The translations under genes were made by a program, and so were the position numbers. Below the pieces are notes generated by a model. It saw only the letters and a list, made by a program, of their open reading frames with translations. It made no database searches and was not told the DNA's origin. From Nitriliruptoraceae bacterium (lineage in GTDB: Bacteria > Actinomycetota > Nitriliruptoria > Nitriliruptorales > Nitriliruptoraceae), in the NCBI GenBank assembly GCA_007121975.1, contig SKJO01000160.1, positions 1 to 14,007 on the forward strand: a stretch of 14,007 nucleotides of DNA, written 5' to 3'. Within the stretch, counting starts at the first letter, position 1; each line of letters begins with the position of its first letter. Of the stretch, positions 12,882-14,007 are shown piece after piece.

Positions 12882-13933
12882 CGTCCCCAGGCGCCGACCC
12901 GACGGTCCTCGGTGGGTGCGGCCAGCTGCCGGCCGGCCGCGTCGGTGAAGCGCAGCAGGATGTCGCGCAGCGTCAGCAGGTCCTCGCGGATCAGCGCCTG
13001 CGGACCGTCGACCAGGGCGAGCTCGGGGCGGGGGTGCACGTCGATGATCAGGCCGTCGGCACCGACCGCGATCGCCGCTCGGGTCAGCGGCAGCACCAGC
13101 TCGCGCTTGCCGCCGGAGTGCGACGGGTCGATGATCACCGGCAGGTGGGTCAACGACTGGGCGACGGGAACCGCCGACACGTCGAGGGTGTTGCGGGTCA
13201 TCGGCTCGTAGGTCCGGATCCCGCGCTCGCACAGCACGATCTGCAGGTTGCCGGTGTGGGCGACGTACTCGGCCGCCATGATCCACTCGTCGATGGTGGC
13301 GGTCAGTCCGCGCTTGAGCAGGACCGGCTTGCCGGCCATGCCGACTTCCTTGAGCAGCTGGAAGTTCTGCATGTTGCGGGCGCCGATCTGCAGCATGTCG
13401 GCGCGGGCCGCGACCGCGTCGACGTCCGCGGGGGTCACCACCTCGGTCACGAACGGCATGCCCAGGTCATGCGACACCCCGTTGAGGATGTCGAGCCCGG
13501 CCTCGCCCAGCCCCTGGAAGGCGTAGGGCGAGGTGCGCGGCTTGTAGGCCCCGCCGCGCAGGATGGTCGCCCCGGCCTCCCTGGCCATGCGGCAGGCCTC
13601 GGCGGTCTGCTCCTCGGTCTCCACGGCGCACGGACCGGCGATCAGGGTGACGGTCTCCCGGCCGATGGGTACGTCGCCGACCCATACCGTCGAAGGTCGC
13701 GGGTGCGCGTCGTTGCTGACCAGCTTGTAGGGCCGGCTGACCCGGATGACGTCCTCGACGCCCGGGTAGGCGTGCAGCGGGAGCTCCGCGAAGTGGGTGA
13801 GGTCACCCACCAGCCCGATGATGGTCTGGTGCTTGCCGCGGGAGACGAAGGCGTCGCCGCCCACGTCCTTGATGGCCTTGACCACTTTGTCGACATCGGT
13901 GTCGTTGGCGCTGGAACGCATGACCACGACCAT
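12866..13933 (-). CDS. aroF: 3-deoxy-7-phosphoheptulonate (DAHP) synthase, type I with N-terminal regulatory domain
   Basis: This 355-residue enzyme condenses phosphoenolpyruvate and erythrose-4-phosphate, the first step of the shikimate pathway. Residues 1-67 form the ferredoxin-like (ACT-like) regulatory domain of the Thermotoga and Bacillus-relative type: MVVVMRSSANDTDVDKVV, then SRGKHQTIIGLVGD. It probably mediates feedback by Tyr or Phe. The barrel follows, with IAGPCAVE (C102), LRGGAYKPRTSPY (K131, R133), LLKRG, and DPSHSGG (H272). The fourth metal ligand positions are D298 (usually Glu) and D309. ATG 13933 is chosen because GAGGGAGG sits eight bases upstream; the in-frame GTG 13954 would overlap that site. 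The C-terminal tail after about residue 335 looks non-conserved and ends inside the 24-bp repeat. It is not a chorismate mutase fusion. Confidence 0.95.
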   Translation of the reverse strand: MVVVMRSSANDTDVDKVVKAIKDVGGDAFVSRGKHQTIIGLVGDLTHFAELPLHAYPGVEDVIRVSRPYKLVSNDAHPRPSTVWVGDVPIGRETVTLIAGPCAVETEEQTAEACRMAREAGATILRGGAYKPRTSPYAFQGLGEAGLDILNGVSHDLGMPFVTEVVTPADVDAVAARADMLQIGARNMQNFQLLKEVGMAGKPVLLKRGLTATIDEWIMAAEYVAHTGNLQIVLCERGIRTYEPMTRNTLDVSAVPVAQSLTHLPVIIDPSHSGGKRELVLPLTRAAIAVGADGLIIDVHPRPELALVDGPQALIREDLLTLRDILLRFTDAAGRQLAAPTEDRRVGAWGRSASG

Positions 13934-13970
13934 CGTCGTGTCCTCCCTCGTCACGGGCTCGCTCCCTCAT

Positions 13971-14006
13971 GGACGCCCCGGAACGACCGAGCCCCGGGCG
14001 GCGTCC
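13971..14006 (-). other. Inverted repeat upstream of DAHP synthase
   Basis: GGACGCC (13971-13977) and GGCGTCC (14000-14006) are perfect 7-bp arms about 38 bases upstream of ATG 13933, near the window edge. Extra C/G pairing continues inside with a small bulge. It may be a leader hairpin, an operator, or the terminator of a gene beyond the window. There is no T-run. The rest of the 74 bases from 13934 to the window end holds only the DAHP synthase ribosome site (about 13941-13948). Confidence 0.35.
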
Positions 14007-14007
14007 C

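Noticed and set aside
13797..13970. Short minus-strand ORF from ATG 13970 as a DAHP synthase leader peptide
   Set aside because: It runs well into the aroF coding sequence in another frame, is not rich in Trp, Phe or Tyr, and has no clear ribosome site of its own.
1..14007. Mobile element, prophage or defence island
   Set aside because: No transposase, integrase, terminal repeats, target duplications, toxin-antitoxin or nuclease-helicase genes; composition and codon use look uniform across the window.

Overview
The window is very GC-rich DNA with dense short genes, many 4-bp start/stop overlaps (ATGA, GTGA) and strong GGAGG-type ribosome sites. Together with the gene content (ROK glucokinase beside a small Pro/Gly-rich protein, S9 dipeptidyl-peptidase, Ser-type dienelactone-hydrolase-like protein), this points to an actinobacterium. 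The DAHP synthase is the AroF type with an N-terminal regulatory domain, rather than the type II enzyme of most Streptomyces and Mycobacterium. That hints at a deep-branching high-GC lineage, but this is inference. I see no phage, transposon, CRISPR, tRNA or rRNA.

Layout. Bases 1-4663 (+) form one tight run: the 3' end of a low-complexity protein with a CxxCxxC motif, a ROK glucokinase (787-1752), an EEP-fold hydrolase (1749-2459) and a DPP-IV-type S9 peptidase (2456-4663). The last two joints are 4-bp overlaps. Converging on this run is a small DUF2007-like membrane protein (5106-4660, -). Divergent from that is a PlsC acyltransferase (5285-6076, +). Next, on the minus strand, come methionine sulfoxide reductase MsrB (6513-6109) and an unrecognised 203-aa protein (7204-6593). 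Divergent again are a dienelactone-hydrolase-like protein (7452-8024, +) and an IolW/YdgJ-type Gfo/Idh/MocA dehydrogenase (8174-9211, +). Glycerol kinase (10752-9241, -) converges on them. It is divergent from a coupled pair, inositol-monophosphatase family plus L-threonine aldolase (10866-12724, +). DAHP synthase (13933-12866, -) converges on that pair.

How the genes fit together. Most are ordinary central-metabolism functions: sugar phosphorylation, phosphatidic acid and glycerol-3-phosphate supply, shikimate pathway entry, amino-acid turnover and protein repair. No dedicated multi-gene system is evident. GlpK makes the glycerol-3-phosphate from which PlsC-type enzymes build phospholipids, but the two genes are not in one operon.

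The most unusual sequence is in the repeats and junctions. There are three short tandem repeats with periods of 15, 18 and 24 bp, all multiples of three. The 24-bp array fills the gap between convergent threonine aldolase and DAHP synthase, and each unit can fold into a hairpin and carries the DAHP synthase stop codon. The glpK/IMPase divergent region holds a perfect 9-bp inverted repeat whose arms are two outward-facing TAGGCT -10-like boxes. Several enzymes show replacements at usually conserved positions (EEP, GlpK, DAHP synthase). I found no convincing previously undescribed system.
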